This document shows positions 10,200 through 22,304 of a DNA stretch of 64,000 nucleotides, piece by piece; the stretch's first letter is position 1, and each line of letters begins with the position of its first letter. The notes beneath the pieces are model-generated. The model worked only from the letters and a program-made list of their open reading frames with translations, was not told the origin of the DNA and did no database searches. The stretch comes from Thinopyrum elongatum (lineage: Eukaryota; Streptophyta; Magnoliopsida; Poales; Poaceae): contig CM022302.1 in NCBI GenBank assembly GCA_011799875.1, forward strand, positions 185,682,942 to 185,746,941, in the 5' to 3' direction. A program made the translations under genes and the position numbers.

Positions 10200-10745
10200 G
10201 CCTGGAAACGGAGTGGGATTTGCTGTGTAGGTAGAGGAAAGGGGTGCTGGAGGTCTGAGGATCTGCGTGAGCGGAAGGCGTGGGATGCAGACTGTTGTAG
10301 CTCCCCCTTTATTGGCTGTTGACAAGTCACGAGTTCCTTTTTTCACGCCGTTGGCTTCTCCACTTCCCGATACGCTCGCGACGTTATGTGCAGGGTGGAG
10401 AATCGAAATCATTGATCATATCCCCTGAAAGGCGGGGCACGATCCCCACCTTGATGGGACGTGTCAAGCGTGGGTGGGCCTCGAGCCACGCCCCGAGAAA
10501 TACCAATCGCTCGGCGTTATGGCCGAAGGTGATTCTTCGTTGAAAGAGAAAAGGTTGTCAGATGAAGGCATTGTTTACATTTGAGAGGTTTTTTGTTATT
10601 GCCTTCGTTGTTAAGCAAAACTCCCATTTCAGATTCCGGACATCACTTGGCTCCGAACATGAACAAAGCATACTGAAGAACTCGCCTCGCAAGCCGAACA
10701 CTGTTGGGTGAGCGGATGCCGGATACAAGCCTTGGCGTTGGAGGC
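10200..10745. other. noncoding interval between antisense ORF and 3' LTR of the outer element
   Basis: No reading frame of note lies here on either strand. By position it should contain the promoter and 5' leader of the minus-strand antisense gene and the 3' untranslated part of the outer element. Nothing more specific can be supported. Confidence 0.5.
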
Positions 10746-10760
10746 AAGTTCGGGGGCTAC
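10746..10760 (+). other. polypurine tract of the outer element
   Basis: The sequence AAGTTCGGGGGCTAC directly abuts the LTR start TGAGGG. GGGGGCTAC before TG is the usual plus-strand primer context of Triticeae gypsy elements and sets the element's orientation. Confidence 0.7.
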
Positions 10761-11210
10761 TGAGGGAGTCATGGACTAAGGGTTCCTCGGGGTGCTGGCC
10801 CATTGAACATGGGCCGAACTGGAGAAGCCGTATAGTAACGGGAGATCTAGGGAGCCGTGGTGTGCCCTCCAAGTCAAGGATAGACAGGATCTCCTTATTC
10901 CTTATTGTAATACATCTCCGGTAACCCTAACCCTACCGGTGTCTATATAAACCGAGGGTTGTAGTCTTTAGGGCTAGAGCTATATTCATCACCTCATGAC
11001 GTTAGGGTTTAGCTCATGCTGATCTCGAGGTAGATCTACTCTGTAACCATACTATACATCCAATACAATCAAGCAGGACGTAGGGTATTACCTCTTCGAG
11101 AGGGCCAGAACCTGGGTAAACATCGTGTTCATCGTCCCTTGTTCCCCATCGACCTTAGATCCACAGCTCAGGTACCCCTACCCCGAGGTCTGCCAGTTTT
11201 GACACCGACA
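10761..11210 (+). repeat. 3' LTR of the outer gypsy element
   Basis: This 450 bp LTR opens TGAGGGAGTC and closes GACACCGACA. It contains a TATA-like TCTATATAAACC near 10,940 and the conserved 'GAACCTGGGTAAACATCGTG' shortly before its end. The right flank (GTTGT, 11,211-11,215) is the presumed target duplication; its partner is outside the window. Confidence 0.8.
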
Positions 11211-14200
11211 GTTGTCCTGCAGTAGCAGGAGCTGGAGAATCTACAGCAACAACCACCGATGGCTCAGCAGCAGGAGGCTTCGCCGGCCCTGCACGAGCAC
11301 TACCACTCTCAATAGCAATGCCAGTTGTAGCTGACTTGCCCTGCTCAGCAATAGAATGAGGTTCAGTTTGATCCAGCCCATCGAAGCGGCCAATGCCTGA
11401 TACATCCTTGTTTGCAAGCTCCTCTGAAGCAACACTAACATTGTCATTCTGCAGCAAAGAGAACACTCAATAAAAAAATGGGAAAGTGAACCTCATCAAA
11501 AGAGAAACAAAAATGGACAAGAAAAAATGATACCTTAGGATCACTGCCATGAACAACATCAACAATGGAATCAGTTGGAGGAGCAGATTCATGTAGAGGG
11601 GCAGTTGCACTTTCAGGTAAAATATCTTCATCAACCCTATCATCATCAACCCTAACAGCCTACAAAATAAATCATAGAAAACATGAGAATAAAAAGACCT
11701 TATAGGCTACGTACAACATTATGTAATTAGCAGAAGTTCACATCAACTAAATAAAGAAGGGCAGATACGACCACTGACACATGAAGGAAGTCCAAAGACA
11801 TTAAGCATAGAAGGTCAAAAATAACAAACACTAATTACATATTAGAGTATCCATAGAAGGTCCGTTAAGTTTAACAAAATAAGTTCAGATACTGTATACA
11901 TAGAAGTTCAGATTATGTAAACTAAGAAGTTCAGATATGAAACATCACTACTGACAAAAAGAAGTTCATAATACATGAAATCAAGAAGGGTCACATATGA
12001 CAAAACAATTAATAACTGAAAAGCTAAGAATGAACATTAATTCAAATAACTATAAATTCAACAAAACTTACCTCTTCAGTACGCTCCTCGTTCCCTCCTT
12101 CACGACCCAAACGAACAGAATCTTGCCTCTCAATCTCACTCAAGTAAACACTAGCATCATCTTCAAAAGGCTTGCAACGAGCATCCTACATTTTCTTTAA
12201 CAATCCAAAGCTGGTACGGAGGTGGACCGTGCTCTGACGAATCTCAGCAAGAATTCCAGCTTCAATTGACAAAGCCTCCTTTGAAGACTCCGCATCAAAA
12301 CAATGACCAGGTGGAAGAATCCCATCAACACGACTAAGATGCTGAACCGTCTTCGGAACACGGGCAATCTCCCCACAAACTGTGCTCAAAAGACCATCGA
12401 TCCTACAAAGGGAAACACTGGCAGCATCAAAGAAACTCTTAGCAGACTCTGAAGAAATGCCAGCTTCAGCATTCACATGGGCAGAAGAACCTCCAGGATC
12501 TACAGGGGGAGCACCAGTGTTGGCATCCTAGGAGCATTCAATTCTGAGGGGAGCTTCACTACCATGACCGATGGCACGCGGCATAGTAAGGACAGGTCGT
12601 TCGATATGCCTGAAGAACACAACCTCAGCCAGTGTCTTCCACTACACACAAAATAAAAGTCAAAATAGGTCAGATAATAATGAAGGGACAAGTAACAAAA
12701 TTGAAGATAATACCAGAAGTTCAAGTTATACTTCAAAGGAAATAATGATGCACAAAAATAGGACTCACAGGCAGATTCCCAAAAACCCAGTTGGCTGGGT
12801 CATCATCACCCTTCTTAACCAAGTCAGCAGCAGCAAGCTTAGATAGCTTGGCCTGATCCATGAAATTGATGCGAGGAGTTCTCAAGTCAACAACAGGCTT
12901 CTTACCAATGATAAGGCAGTCCAGATACATAAGAAGCGGCGCGATGCCACAACCTGTGACAGCCTTTCCCCTGCTAGTCCCTTGTTGATATCTAATTACA
13001 GCCCTTCGAAGATCATCAACAAGCAACTGGCAATAGTCCATATTTGCCATATCTTTAGAGACAAGATTCTCAGCCATTGCTGCCTCCCTGGAAACCCGTG
13101 TAGACGTACCACGAATAACAACCTTCATGAAAAGAATCAGGTAAAACACCTGAAGAGCCAAATCATCTTTCTTGTCATCCTTCACAAGATCCTCGAGGAT
13201 CTTCCGTAGATCCTTTGTCTTGATATCATCACTCCTTTGATAGCCAAGTTTGCCCTTCAGCCTTATGACAATGTCATCGAATCCATCATTTGAGGGCCTA
13301 GGAGGGGTATGATCACCTTGAGAGAAACCAAAAAGAAGATGAACAGCATCACTTGTAATGCGCAATTTCTTATTTGGCTCACCCATGTCTAGAATCATAG
13401 TTGAAGGGTCAATCCTGGTGTAAAGGTGGCCCATCAAAGGACGAGAAATATTAGAATCAACCTTCAAATCAAAGACACAACCAAAACCAGACTTGATAAC
13501 CCTCTCCTTGTGCCTTGGCTCTAGCAATTTTGCGCACGCCTTGACCTCTTTCAGTGAGCAGCGAACCGTCTTGTTAAAATGTTTTGCAACGTCTCCTCCT
13601 TCATCAGCTCCTTCCACTGCTTTGCCTCCTTTATTCTTCCTCACAGGTCTCTTCACAAGCTCATACTGCATAAAAAGCAATATAAGAGACCATGGCATAA
13701 CGACGTGTTCATAAAAATAAACCAGGAGTTCAGCATCGTTGAACAAGAAAGAATCACATAAACAAATAGAGCAATACAAAAGAGAAATGTATAACAATTT
13801 ATACACCAGAAGTTCAACAGTCAAGAGCAAAGGCAGCACAACCATGTATAACCAGAAGTTCAACTACTTTACTCATCGTCGACAAAAATTATACCAAAAG
13901 TTCAACAATAAAGAACAAGGCAGTACTACATACACAAATACAGAGCATACAGACATAGTTTTGTTAAAAAATACTAGCATAAGGAACATAAAACAACAAT
14001 TAATACACCAGATTCATACCTGATCAGCAACATCATCATCAACATCCTCGTCATCAGCGTCAAAATCCTCATCAACCTGTTCATCCCCATCAACATGAGC
14101 ATGCTTCTTAAGACCCTTATTAACTTTTGCAGGCCCACCTTTGTGCTTATTGCCACACTTCTTTCCCTTCCCAGAACCAGCACCACCAAGCGGAGATGAT

Positions 14201-15932
14201 GTGGACTTCGCATACGCAAGAACACGTGGACTACGGCATGGGGTACCACCAGGAGCTTGGGCATCCAATTTAGGAAGTTCACCTACAGTTGGAGCTGCAA
14301 CATTTGAAACACATGGGCTCCTCCGAGGAGTAACTACACCAACGAGACGCTTCTTTGTTGAGATCCGCTTGAATTTCTTCATCACAGGGGCAACCATGGT
14401 ATCACCGTCATGCGCAACGTCTTCAACAGCACCGGACACATGCCCAACTGTAGGCTCAGCAAAATCAACAACTTTTTGTAGACGGGCCGCCTTCTTCCTC
14501 TCATATTCTGCTAGCTTTTTCCTCTTCCGTTGATCTTCTAAAAGAAGCTGCAAGGGCACGTCCTCAGCCTATGTGACAGGTTTAGTGCCATCAACAGATT
14601 GGGACTGCGTCTCTGACAATTGTAGAGAGCACAAAGGATCCTGTACGGGGTCACAATTTTCAGCTGATGGAGCCACCTGCTCAGGCTTAGCAGTCTTCTC
14701 AGCCCCACCCAGGTCAAATAGAACATCGTTGATGGTATTAACAGCTTCTTCTCTGTCTGCATCTGCAAATACACAAAAAACAAAACAGAAACGAAAAGAG
14801 TCAACAACAAATACAAAACACATGATAGCAACAAGTTCAAAAAATCATGGCTTTAGAATTAAAGAAGTAAAAAGGTGAAGCAAGAACTGAGTAGCACATA
14901 CTAGCTGAAGTAACACGTGCAGACGCGAGATCTTCAAGGTTTAAATTTTTGTCAAGAATGCAAGCAACCTCAGCAACTAAACTCAAACTGACAGATGATT
15001 TAGCTGCATCAGACTTTGGGTCAGCAACATTAACTTCTGAACCACCATCTTGATCACACACTTTTATCAGAATTTTTCATCTCATCACCAACTACAAAAA
15101 GGGAAAAAGGCAGCTGTGTTTTAAAAAGGAAATTGCCCTTCCAAATGAAAACACAAAAGCCAAAACCAGTACCACATAAAACAGAGATGGAGCATCAGAG
15201 AAAAAACCCATAACAATGACTAGCCAGAAGTTCAACAAAAACCAGCAAAAGAAGTGAAACAATGAATATCCAGAAAGTTTTACATAAACTAAAAAAGCAA
15301 TAAAACTATAAATAGCCAGAAGTTCAAGTATACCTTACCAAGCAGTAAACCAAAAAGAACAACCAGAAGTTCAAAAAAATTCCACAATAAATAAATAAAA
15401 TAAATACCAGAACTTCAAGTTAGGAAGCACTCCATAAACAAAGAAAGCGTGAGCAGTAAAACAATGTACAAAAATTCACTAAGACAAACAGGAAAATATG
15501 CAGTTACCATTAAAATTATCACAATGTACAACAATTCAAAACAATGTACAACAAAGTTACCACGAAAATTATTGACATAACTCGAACAATGTACAACCAG
15601 AAAGCCCAACTACCACTTTTCATTACCATGAACATGATAACACAAAATAAAAAGCTATATACTATAATTGAAACACTGGGGGGGTCCAAACACACCTAAG
15701 GAATATAGTTCAGTGGTAATTCCATGAAAATTCCACTAAGGTACAATCTGCTCACTTCAGCTACTAGTAGAATGCATACACATAAACTATGTAGGAAGTT
15801 CACATTGTCAAACATGGGCAGTTCAAAACATGACAACAAAGTAAAGATGAAGGCAGCCATATAAAAGAAAACTCCTATTTATAAGACAAGATGCATATAC
15901 ATATACATACCTGAAGAAGGTCCTGAAGCCAT
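11211..15932 (-). pseudogene. multi-exon transposon-borne gene, 3' end lost to LTR insertion
   Basis: Seven exons can be read on the minus strand with GT-AG borders and consistent phase: 15,932-15,911 (MASGPSS), 15,060-14,902, 14,762-14,020, 13,665-12,769, 12,641-12,072, 11,659-11,534 and 11,448-11,211, about 918 codons in all. The large fourth exon (CSLKEVKACAKLLEPRH, then RVIKSGFGCVFDLKV, ITSDAVHLLFGF and DLALQVFYLILFMK) has the style of grass proteins carried by Mutator-like elements that end in a Ulp1-type SUMO protease domain. That domain would lie beyond the outer LTR and is not in the window, so the assignment is inference. Premature TAG codons sit at 14,569-14,571, 12,528-12,530 and 12,186-12,188. 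The outer gypsy element inserted in exon 7. Confidence 0.55.
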
Positions 15933-17212
15933 CACAACACCACTACCTGATGCAAGATACTCCAAGCCCTAGATCCACGTACAAAAACAAACACAAAAAG
16001 CAGGGGAGAAAGTACATCTTATTAGCAAGTAGAAAAATCAAACCACACTTCGAAAAGCAACTAAATCAGACCCTAGAAAATATAACAACTAAATGGCAGC
16101 AACAACTATGAAGATGAACAGCAGCACATCAAGGAAAGCAGAGCAACATACAATACTCATCATCCTTATTAATATGCCATTGACACAAACTATACTGCCA
16201 AATCAATAAGAGAAAAAAGGTTGAAGCCGCATCAGATCCAGCAGCAACCACCACATCACACCCTGCTTACAAACATATGACAGGTAGAAATTCCCACGGG
16301 GAAATTGAATCCACACAATACTAAATGCTAAAATAGAACATAGACACGAAATCGAAGCATCTACCAATAACCTTGCAGAGGAACTCTACCTACCCTTGCA
16401 TCCAACCATCAGAAAAAAGGGGAAGGCGGATGCAAGAGCGCACAGAAGAAATACATAGCACGGGCTAGATCTGGCGAATCCTAAGAGGGAGCGTCGGGGG
16501 GGAGGCATCATTTGTACCTCTCCAGACGACGCTGATGAACAAATCCGCGGCAGTCTTCCACCCCACGAAGCCACGAGCATCTACAAACCGCCCAAACTGT
16601 TGCCCGCTCTGCTTCGAAGCAGAAGACAGCAGCTCGAGGGAGGAAGAGCGGGGCGTGGGGGCAGAAATAGGAGCAGGGTGTGTGGCCGGTTACTCCACCC
16701 ACGAGCGCAGGAGAATGCGACGACCAAATCGGGGCAGTTGATGCTAGCGAGAGAAGGGGAAGTTGTGGAAGAGAGAGCGAGCGACAGGCAGACAGAGGCA
16801 GCGAGCGAGAGGATGGGGGGAGGGGGTTTTCTGACAAGGGGGCCGAGATGAGGGAGGAGTTGGTGGTGGAGAGGTGATAATTACAAATTAAACCAAGAAC
16901 CACAAAATAAATGCATCTACTAAAAAATAAATGCAATGAATGTAATAAGAAAAAGTTTAAAACACAATCAATACAAGAAAAAACACAAAAGCACACACAC
17001 AAAAAAATGTTTGCAACCCTTAGAAACCAATAAACAGAAGTTTAAATGAACCAACAAGGGAAGTCCAAAAATATAAATTTATACAACTTTATCTAAGGAG
17101 AAGTTCAAATACACAAATAAAGGAAGTCCATCTATAACTAAATACAAAACTAAGAAACGACAAAAGGAAAGGTTCAAATTTACCGACAACCTAAGTCCAA
17201 TTTTCAATAGTG
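15933..17212. other. 5' flank of the decayed gene
   Basis: This is AT-rich sequence with a G+C-rich patch at about 16,380-16,850. Several overlapping frames are open on both strands in the patch, but none shows a recognisable domain or codon logic. It is the expected place for the gene's promoter and leader. Several AGAAGTTCA/GAAGTCCA motifs lie at 17,030-17,200. Confidence 0.35.
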
Positions 17213-18191
17213 TTGACAGGCGCAATGCGGTTATTCTGTTTCCACCCCCACACACACGCAACCCAGAGCCACACCCCTAAGATAGATAGTGGGGTCAGTG
17301 ATGTGACGGACTCGCCTCCGCATGCGACGATGTGGCATGCCACGTCGTCGCCTGCTCCGGCTCGTTCCTGGCTCGGGGAGGGGAGGGCGCGTCCCGACCC
17401 CCCTCCGCCCGGCTCGGCCTCGCGCTAACGCGGCAGTGCGCGCTTGGTTGACAGGTGCAATGCGGTTATTCTGTTTCCACCCCCACACGCACGTAACTCA
17501 GAGCCACACCCCTAAGATAGATAGTGGGGTCACTGATGTGACGGACTCGCCTCCGCATGCGACGACGCGGCACAGCGCGTCGTCGCCTGCTCCGGCTCGT
17601 TCCTGGCTCGGTCTCGCAGGGGGAGGGGAGGGGGGTTCTGACCCTCCCTCCTCCCCGGCTCGGCCTCACGCTAACACGGCAGTGCATGCTTGGTTGACAG
17701 GCGAAATGCGGTTATTCTGTTTCCACCCCCACACACACGCAACCAAAAGCCACACCCCTAAGATAGATAGTGGGGTCACTGATGTGACGGACTCGCCTCC
17801 GCATGCGACGATGCGGCACGCCGCGTCGTCGCCTGCTCCGGCTCGTTCCTGGCTCGGCCTCGCAGGGGGAGGGGAGGGGGGGTCCCGACCCCCTCCCCCC
17901 CGGCCCGGCCTCGCGCTAACGCGGCAGTGCGCTCTTGGTTTACAGGTGCAGTGCGGTTATTCTGTTTCCACCCCCACACGCATGCAACCCAGAGCCACAC
18001 CCCTAAGATAGATAGTGGGGTCACTGATGTGACGGACGCGCCTCCGCATGCGACGACGCGGCACGCCGTGTCGTCGCCTGCTCCGGCTCGTTCCTGGCTC
18101 GGCCTCGCAGGGGGAGGGGAGGGGGAGTCCCTCCCCCCGGCTCGGCCTCGCGCTAACACGGCAGTGCGCGCTTGGTTGACAGGCGCAATGC
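17213..18191. repeat. four-copy tandem array, unit 235-246 bp
   Basis: Units start TTGACAGG at about 17,213, 17,448, 17,694 and 17,939 (TTTACAGG), with a partial fifth unit at 18,176. Each unit holds the same series: a C-rich stretch with CACACACGCAAC, TAAGATAGATAGTGGGGTCA, a CGCATGCGACGA segment, GCTCCGGCTCGTTCCTGGCT, a G-rich then C-rich low-complexity stretch, and CGCTAAC.CGGCAGTGC. Length variation comes mostly from the G/C-rich part. The array is a sharp G+C-rich island in AT-rich surroundings, upstream of the decayed minus-strand gene. Open frames run through it on both strands only because stops are rare in the unit. Confidence 0.85.
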
Positions 18192-20921
18192 CGGAGCAAG
18201 CGAGGGGGAACTTCTGTGGCTTCAATGATTAAAAATATTTAAATCCAAATAAAATGAAAATCTAAATAAGAAGTTCAAAAAGTAAAGACACAGAATACAG
18301 GATTTTGGAAACACATAAGATGAACATGTTTTAAAAAAAAACAAATTATGCTGTACGAAAATACTAGTAAGTTCAGGTTACGTACGTACTGAAGTTCTAC
18401 CACTCTTCGAAGTACGAAAACATGTTACAAAAAAAAGTGCATACTTGGGCTAATCCCATGGTTGCTCACGGGACAAAAGTCCAAAAATAAAAAACAACTC
18501 AAGAATTAAAATTACCAAAAAAACAAACAAGAGAAATATAGATCACAATGCACATTCGCCTTGCAATGTGGAAAACCAGAAGTTCAACCATTAAACGACA
18601 AAGAAGTCCTGCTTCTACTGAAAACCGTGGATGATAAAAAAAACTATCCCCAAAGATAGATTAAATGAAAAAATAACTATATCTTTGTGTTAGCAAGTAA
18701 CTTCTCCTGTAAAAATTACTCAATTTGTGGCTTGTGGAACGCTTCTCTGCTCGGATTCTTTCCGCTACCGGCCGGCTTCTCCAGCCATCCTCTTGCTTTC
18801 GGCCAAAACTACGCGAAAGAGCGAGCGGGGATGCAGGAGTCCCCTTTCACACTGTAAAGCCACAGAAAAGCGGTGGCAGTACGTACTCTGTTCACTTCTT
18901 GAACCCTTCCTTAGCACGCAAGCAGAGTATGCATTCCTTCCTTGTCCCTCGTCGACTCAGCCACCGCCAAGCAACCACGGAAGTTCAAGTACAAATGTTA
19001 TAGAAGTCCAGCTTGTACAACAGAACGTAAAATGATTGAAAAAACAACCCCAATCGAATTTGGTTCCCAGATTTAATCGTTTGGGTCAACTCCAACGCGT
19101 CAGCCGCCATTTCGAACGTCATCATGCTCCAGATAAAACATCAAAGTGATGCGCCATCTTGCTGTCCGCTCAAAGAATGAACCACGGGTGGGAGGCAGAA
19201 GATCCAATCGGCCAATTTCGGAGTACATGTGCCCGCCAAATCAAATTAACAACATGGGAAGGATTCAGTCTCACTAATGCACACAAATCAGGCGCCAATC
19301 TTCACAGAAAAGCTACAAAATCAGCAGAAGCGGCGGAAAGAACTCCCGCGGACGAAGAACAGAACACGAAATCAAATTCGTTTGAAAATAACAACAAAAT
19401 GTCCACTAAACTCGTACCTAAACCCAATTGCCACCATATTAGAGGTTCTAGAACATCCAGTGCATGCATCAAACTTGTAATAGACCCAAGTTCATCACGT
19501 CCCGAGAGCAAATCCGCCAACGAGCTAGATTTCGAATCAAAACGAAACATTTAGATGCTGGAAAGCGTGTCCGGATTACACTTACATCACAAAGAACAAG
19601 AAGCACCAGGTAAATTGTCTAGGGAAGCCATGGATGCGAAGATAGCAGGAAGGTCAGTTTCTTACAGGTATATCGTCGAAACGCAACTTTTTCATGTAGA
19701 ACGCTCTCTTTAATTCCTTACAGTTTAAGAGCAGTTTTGAAATTACCGAAATACGGACGCTCTGTTTTTCACGACACCAAAATCGACGTGTGTACTGCAT
19801 CAGACAGAACAACGCACTGCTTCAAACTGGAAACCGCACTGCATCAGACAATCAAGTGAACTTCATGATTTCTTTTGTCGGGAGTAAACTTTCTCACACG
19901 AGTTTTTGTTGTTGTTTTTTTTATTTTTTTTATGAAAGAGAGTGGACCGCGGAGACAAGGGCAAGTGAACCGTGACATAGATCGAGGTGAACTTGTTGTC
20001 TTCTTTTTGTAAATTCATCTAAAGTACATGGTTGATGTTAGTGAGATGCATCGTGTTTTTCTCCTTTTCCTAACTTTCTCTATTAAGGATTTCTGGGCTG
20101 CATGGACTGGACGATTGGATTGCATTAATTTCAATTTGCTTTGTGTTCACTGCACGCAAACAACATTGTGAACCGCAGAGAAAGGGACGGTTTCAGGGGG
20201 GATAAGCAAAATGAATTGCATGCTCGAGGAAAAACAAACATTCTTTTTGTTTTTGATCTTGTCAAACATGTCTTTTTATCTCTGCTCTTTTTAGAACCAC
20301 ATACGCCGCTAGTCCGTACTGTGAGGACGTCCCAAGCGAACTGCAGAGTGTAGACATCGGGGGACAACCACAAAAAATTCAGACGCCTTGAATTTTCGCA
20401 CAACAAATATATAAGTCAACATGCCGTGTCGTGGACCACACAAGAGATATCAGTGTACTGCACGCCATGCACACCCGATCAACGCCGCCGTGTGGTCGCT
20501 GCACTGCAGTAACTCACACCACGGACTGCATGTATCCAGGTGAACTGCAGGACAACAAAATCTACTATTGCTGATGAGATGGGGGGCAGGAACCTGCTGG
20601 TGCTGAACCTTAGCGGCGGCACAGGGGGCACACAACAAATTACATCACACGACAGCACATAAAAATGCAAACAGTGAACTGCACGCACAAGCTGGCCAAA
20701 CCGCACGCCCACGCCTGAGCTCCATGCCGCTCTGCCGAGCTGCACTCTCGTCACCGGCCGAACTGCAAACCACTGAAACTGCAAAACAGACACAAGAAGT
20801 GATAAGGGGTAGCGTGCAAAAAATGCAAATAGTGAGAAACGACCCTGACCCTCTTGCTGACGGAATGAGAGAGGACCACGGGGGCGCTGGATCCCTGGAG
20901 ACGACGAGGAGAGGGACGCCT
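18192..20921. other. unclassified, probably part of the same DNA transposon
   Basis: No gene is supported. AGAAGTTCA-type motifs continue to about 19,010 and are then replaced by GAACTGCA-type motifs (for example near 20,338, 20,541, 20,674 and 20,758). The change of motif but not of character suggests one long element with subterminal repeats. Confidence 0.3.
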
Positions 20922-21170
20922 CAACCAAATTTCATGCCATCGGCTTGCGCACTGCACACGCACGCTTGGTGTACTGCAAGTGCGTGCCACAACCAAACTT
21001 CAGGCTGTCGCCTTGCGCACTGCATGCTGTCGGCTTGCGCACTGCACGCACACGCGGTGTACTGCAAGTGCGTCCCACAACCAAACTTCAGGCTGTCGCC
21101 TTGCGCACTGCACGCCCACGCCTGGCATACTGCAAATGCGTGCAACAACCAAACTTCACGCCGTCGGGGA
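20922..21170. repeat. short tandem array, unit 67-69 bp
   Basis: The segment CAACCAAA recurs at about 20,922, 20,990, 21,078 and 21,145, and TTGCGCACTGCA at about 20,944, 21,013, 21,034 and 21,101. The units are therefore 67-69 bp, with one extra 21 bp partial unit in the middle. Confidence 0.75.
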
Positions 21171-22300
21171 GAGGAGGTGAGGTGGTCGACTCTGCCCTGT
21201 CTGTACTGCTGTGGCGATGGCATCGACAGCAACCAAAATGAACTGAAGGCTGTCGCCGGTGAACTCCATGTTGGGGAAGGAGAGAGCTGCGAGGGGGTGC
21301 TCCGGTGATGTGTGCGAGCAGCAGCGAAAACACTAGCGATTTGGGTACTGCACCAACGATCCAACCGACCTGCAACGAAGAGCAACCTGCACTGCTCGCC
21401 GTCAGCGGAGAACAATAGTGAAGATTTTGTTCTGGGCATCTTTTTGTTTGTACCTGCTGGCACGCCATGGGATGGGGACTGCCGGAGTCCAGGGAGGGGG
21501 GAGGGATCCCGTGTGGGTGAGCGCCACGGACCCGTCCACGCTGGGAGGTGCGGGGTCGCGTGGCTGGAAGAGGGAGCCGAGCTTGACGGATCCAGGGGTT
21601 CCTCGCTCCACCACGGACGAGAGGAAGCCGAGATGAGGAGCGCGGCGGCGGGTCGTGTCGCGGAGTCACAGTGGCGGGTCTGGGATGCGGCGGCGGGACC
21701 TCCTGAGCGTCGGTGTTGCTGGCGAAGGCGGATCCGGTGAGGAAGACAGGGGATCCAGAGCATGGCCGTGTGGGGGCTCCCCTGTCGCCCGATCCAGAGC
21801 AGCCCGATGGTGACGGCTGAGGCACCGCGCGGTGGATCCTCGCCGGATCTGGGGTCTGGACAGGGGGATCGAGGAGCTGCGGGGGACACATGGAGCGCGG
21901 CCGCGCACGGCACCTCTTGCGCCAGGAGGAAGAAGGCAGGGGCGCTCCAGCGTTGGGAGGAAGGAGGCTAGGGGCCTAGAGGCAACAGAGTGGGTGCCGC
22001 GGCCCGCGGGCTCCAGTGTGGAAGGTGGAGAGGATCAAGGGGGGGTGAGTCATGTGGTGGCTGGTGGAGGTTGGGAGTAGGGAGGGAGGCTAGGAGATGA
22101 AGCGGCGGTGGGAGGGAGGAGAGGGTGGCCGGCTAGCTGGGGAAGGCAGGTTGGGCGGCGCCGACAAGCTCGTGATCCAGATCGGGAGAGGAGAGAGCAA
22201 GGAGGTAGGTGGGGGGAAGAAGGTGGTTAACCGGGGGTGGGTTTCGTGCGTGGTAGAAGGTGGGGCGGGTTTAGGGCAACTATAGTTTTCTGGGGGGTTT
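21171..22300. other. G+C-rich block, possible minus-strand leader
   Basis: Minus-strand reading gives CT-rich, leader-like sequence with several long open but low-complexity frames (the longest spans 20,921-21,913). No domain is recognisable. It may be a leader or captured gene fragment at the 5' side of a Mutator-like element; this is inference only. Confidence 0.25.
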
Positions 22301-22304
22301 GTGT

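Larger units (their letters stand above)
1..11210 (+). mobile_element. 3' part of an outer Tat-type gypsy retrotransposon (interrupted)
   Basis: A purine-rich tract at about 10,746-10,760 followed by a 450 bp LTR (10,761-11,210) shows that this element runs on the plus strand and ends at 11,210. Its pol must lie left of position 1. The part in the window is the stretch between pol and the 3' LTR, and it carries an opposite-strand gene (102-1,491 plus 9,922-10,199). A complete second element (1,492-9,916) is inserted in it, so the outer element's own sequence is 1-1,491 and 9,922-11,210. The LTR resembles the very common Triticeae type that opens TGAGGGAGTC and ends CACCGACA. I think of the Fatima group, but this is from memory. 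The element itself landed in an exon of the decayed gene at 11,211-15,932. Confidence 0.75.

Noticed and set aside
10918..10935. Telomere-like CCCTAACCCTA
   Set aside because: This is a single short occurrence within an LTR leader region, common in this LTR type, and not an array.
16508..17002. 164-codon minus-strand frame with hydrophobic stretches
   Set aside because: It lies in the expected promoter/leader of the decayed gene, overlaps other open frames, and shows no conserved domain.
17322..18011. 229-codon plus-strand frame, and matching minus-strand frames, across the tandem array
   Set aside because: The frame stays open because the repeated unit lacks stops; the translation is itself repetitive, changes phase with unit length and has no recognisable fold.
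17213..18191. Possible CRISPR array
   Set aside because: Units of about 240 bp repeat throughout, without short repeats separated by unique spacers, and the DNA is from a plant nucleus.
20921..21913. 330-codon minus-strand frame
   Set aside because: It runs through the ACTGCA array and low-complexity Pro/Ser/Arg-rich sequence; overlapping frames of similar length exist on both strands.
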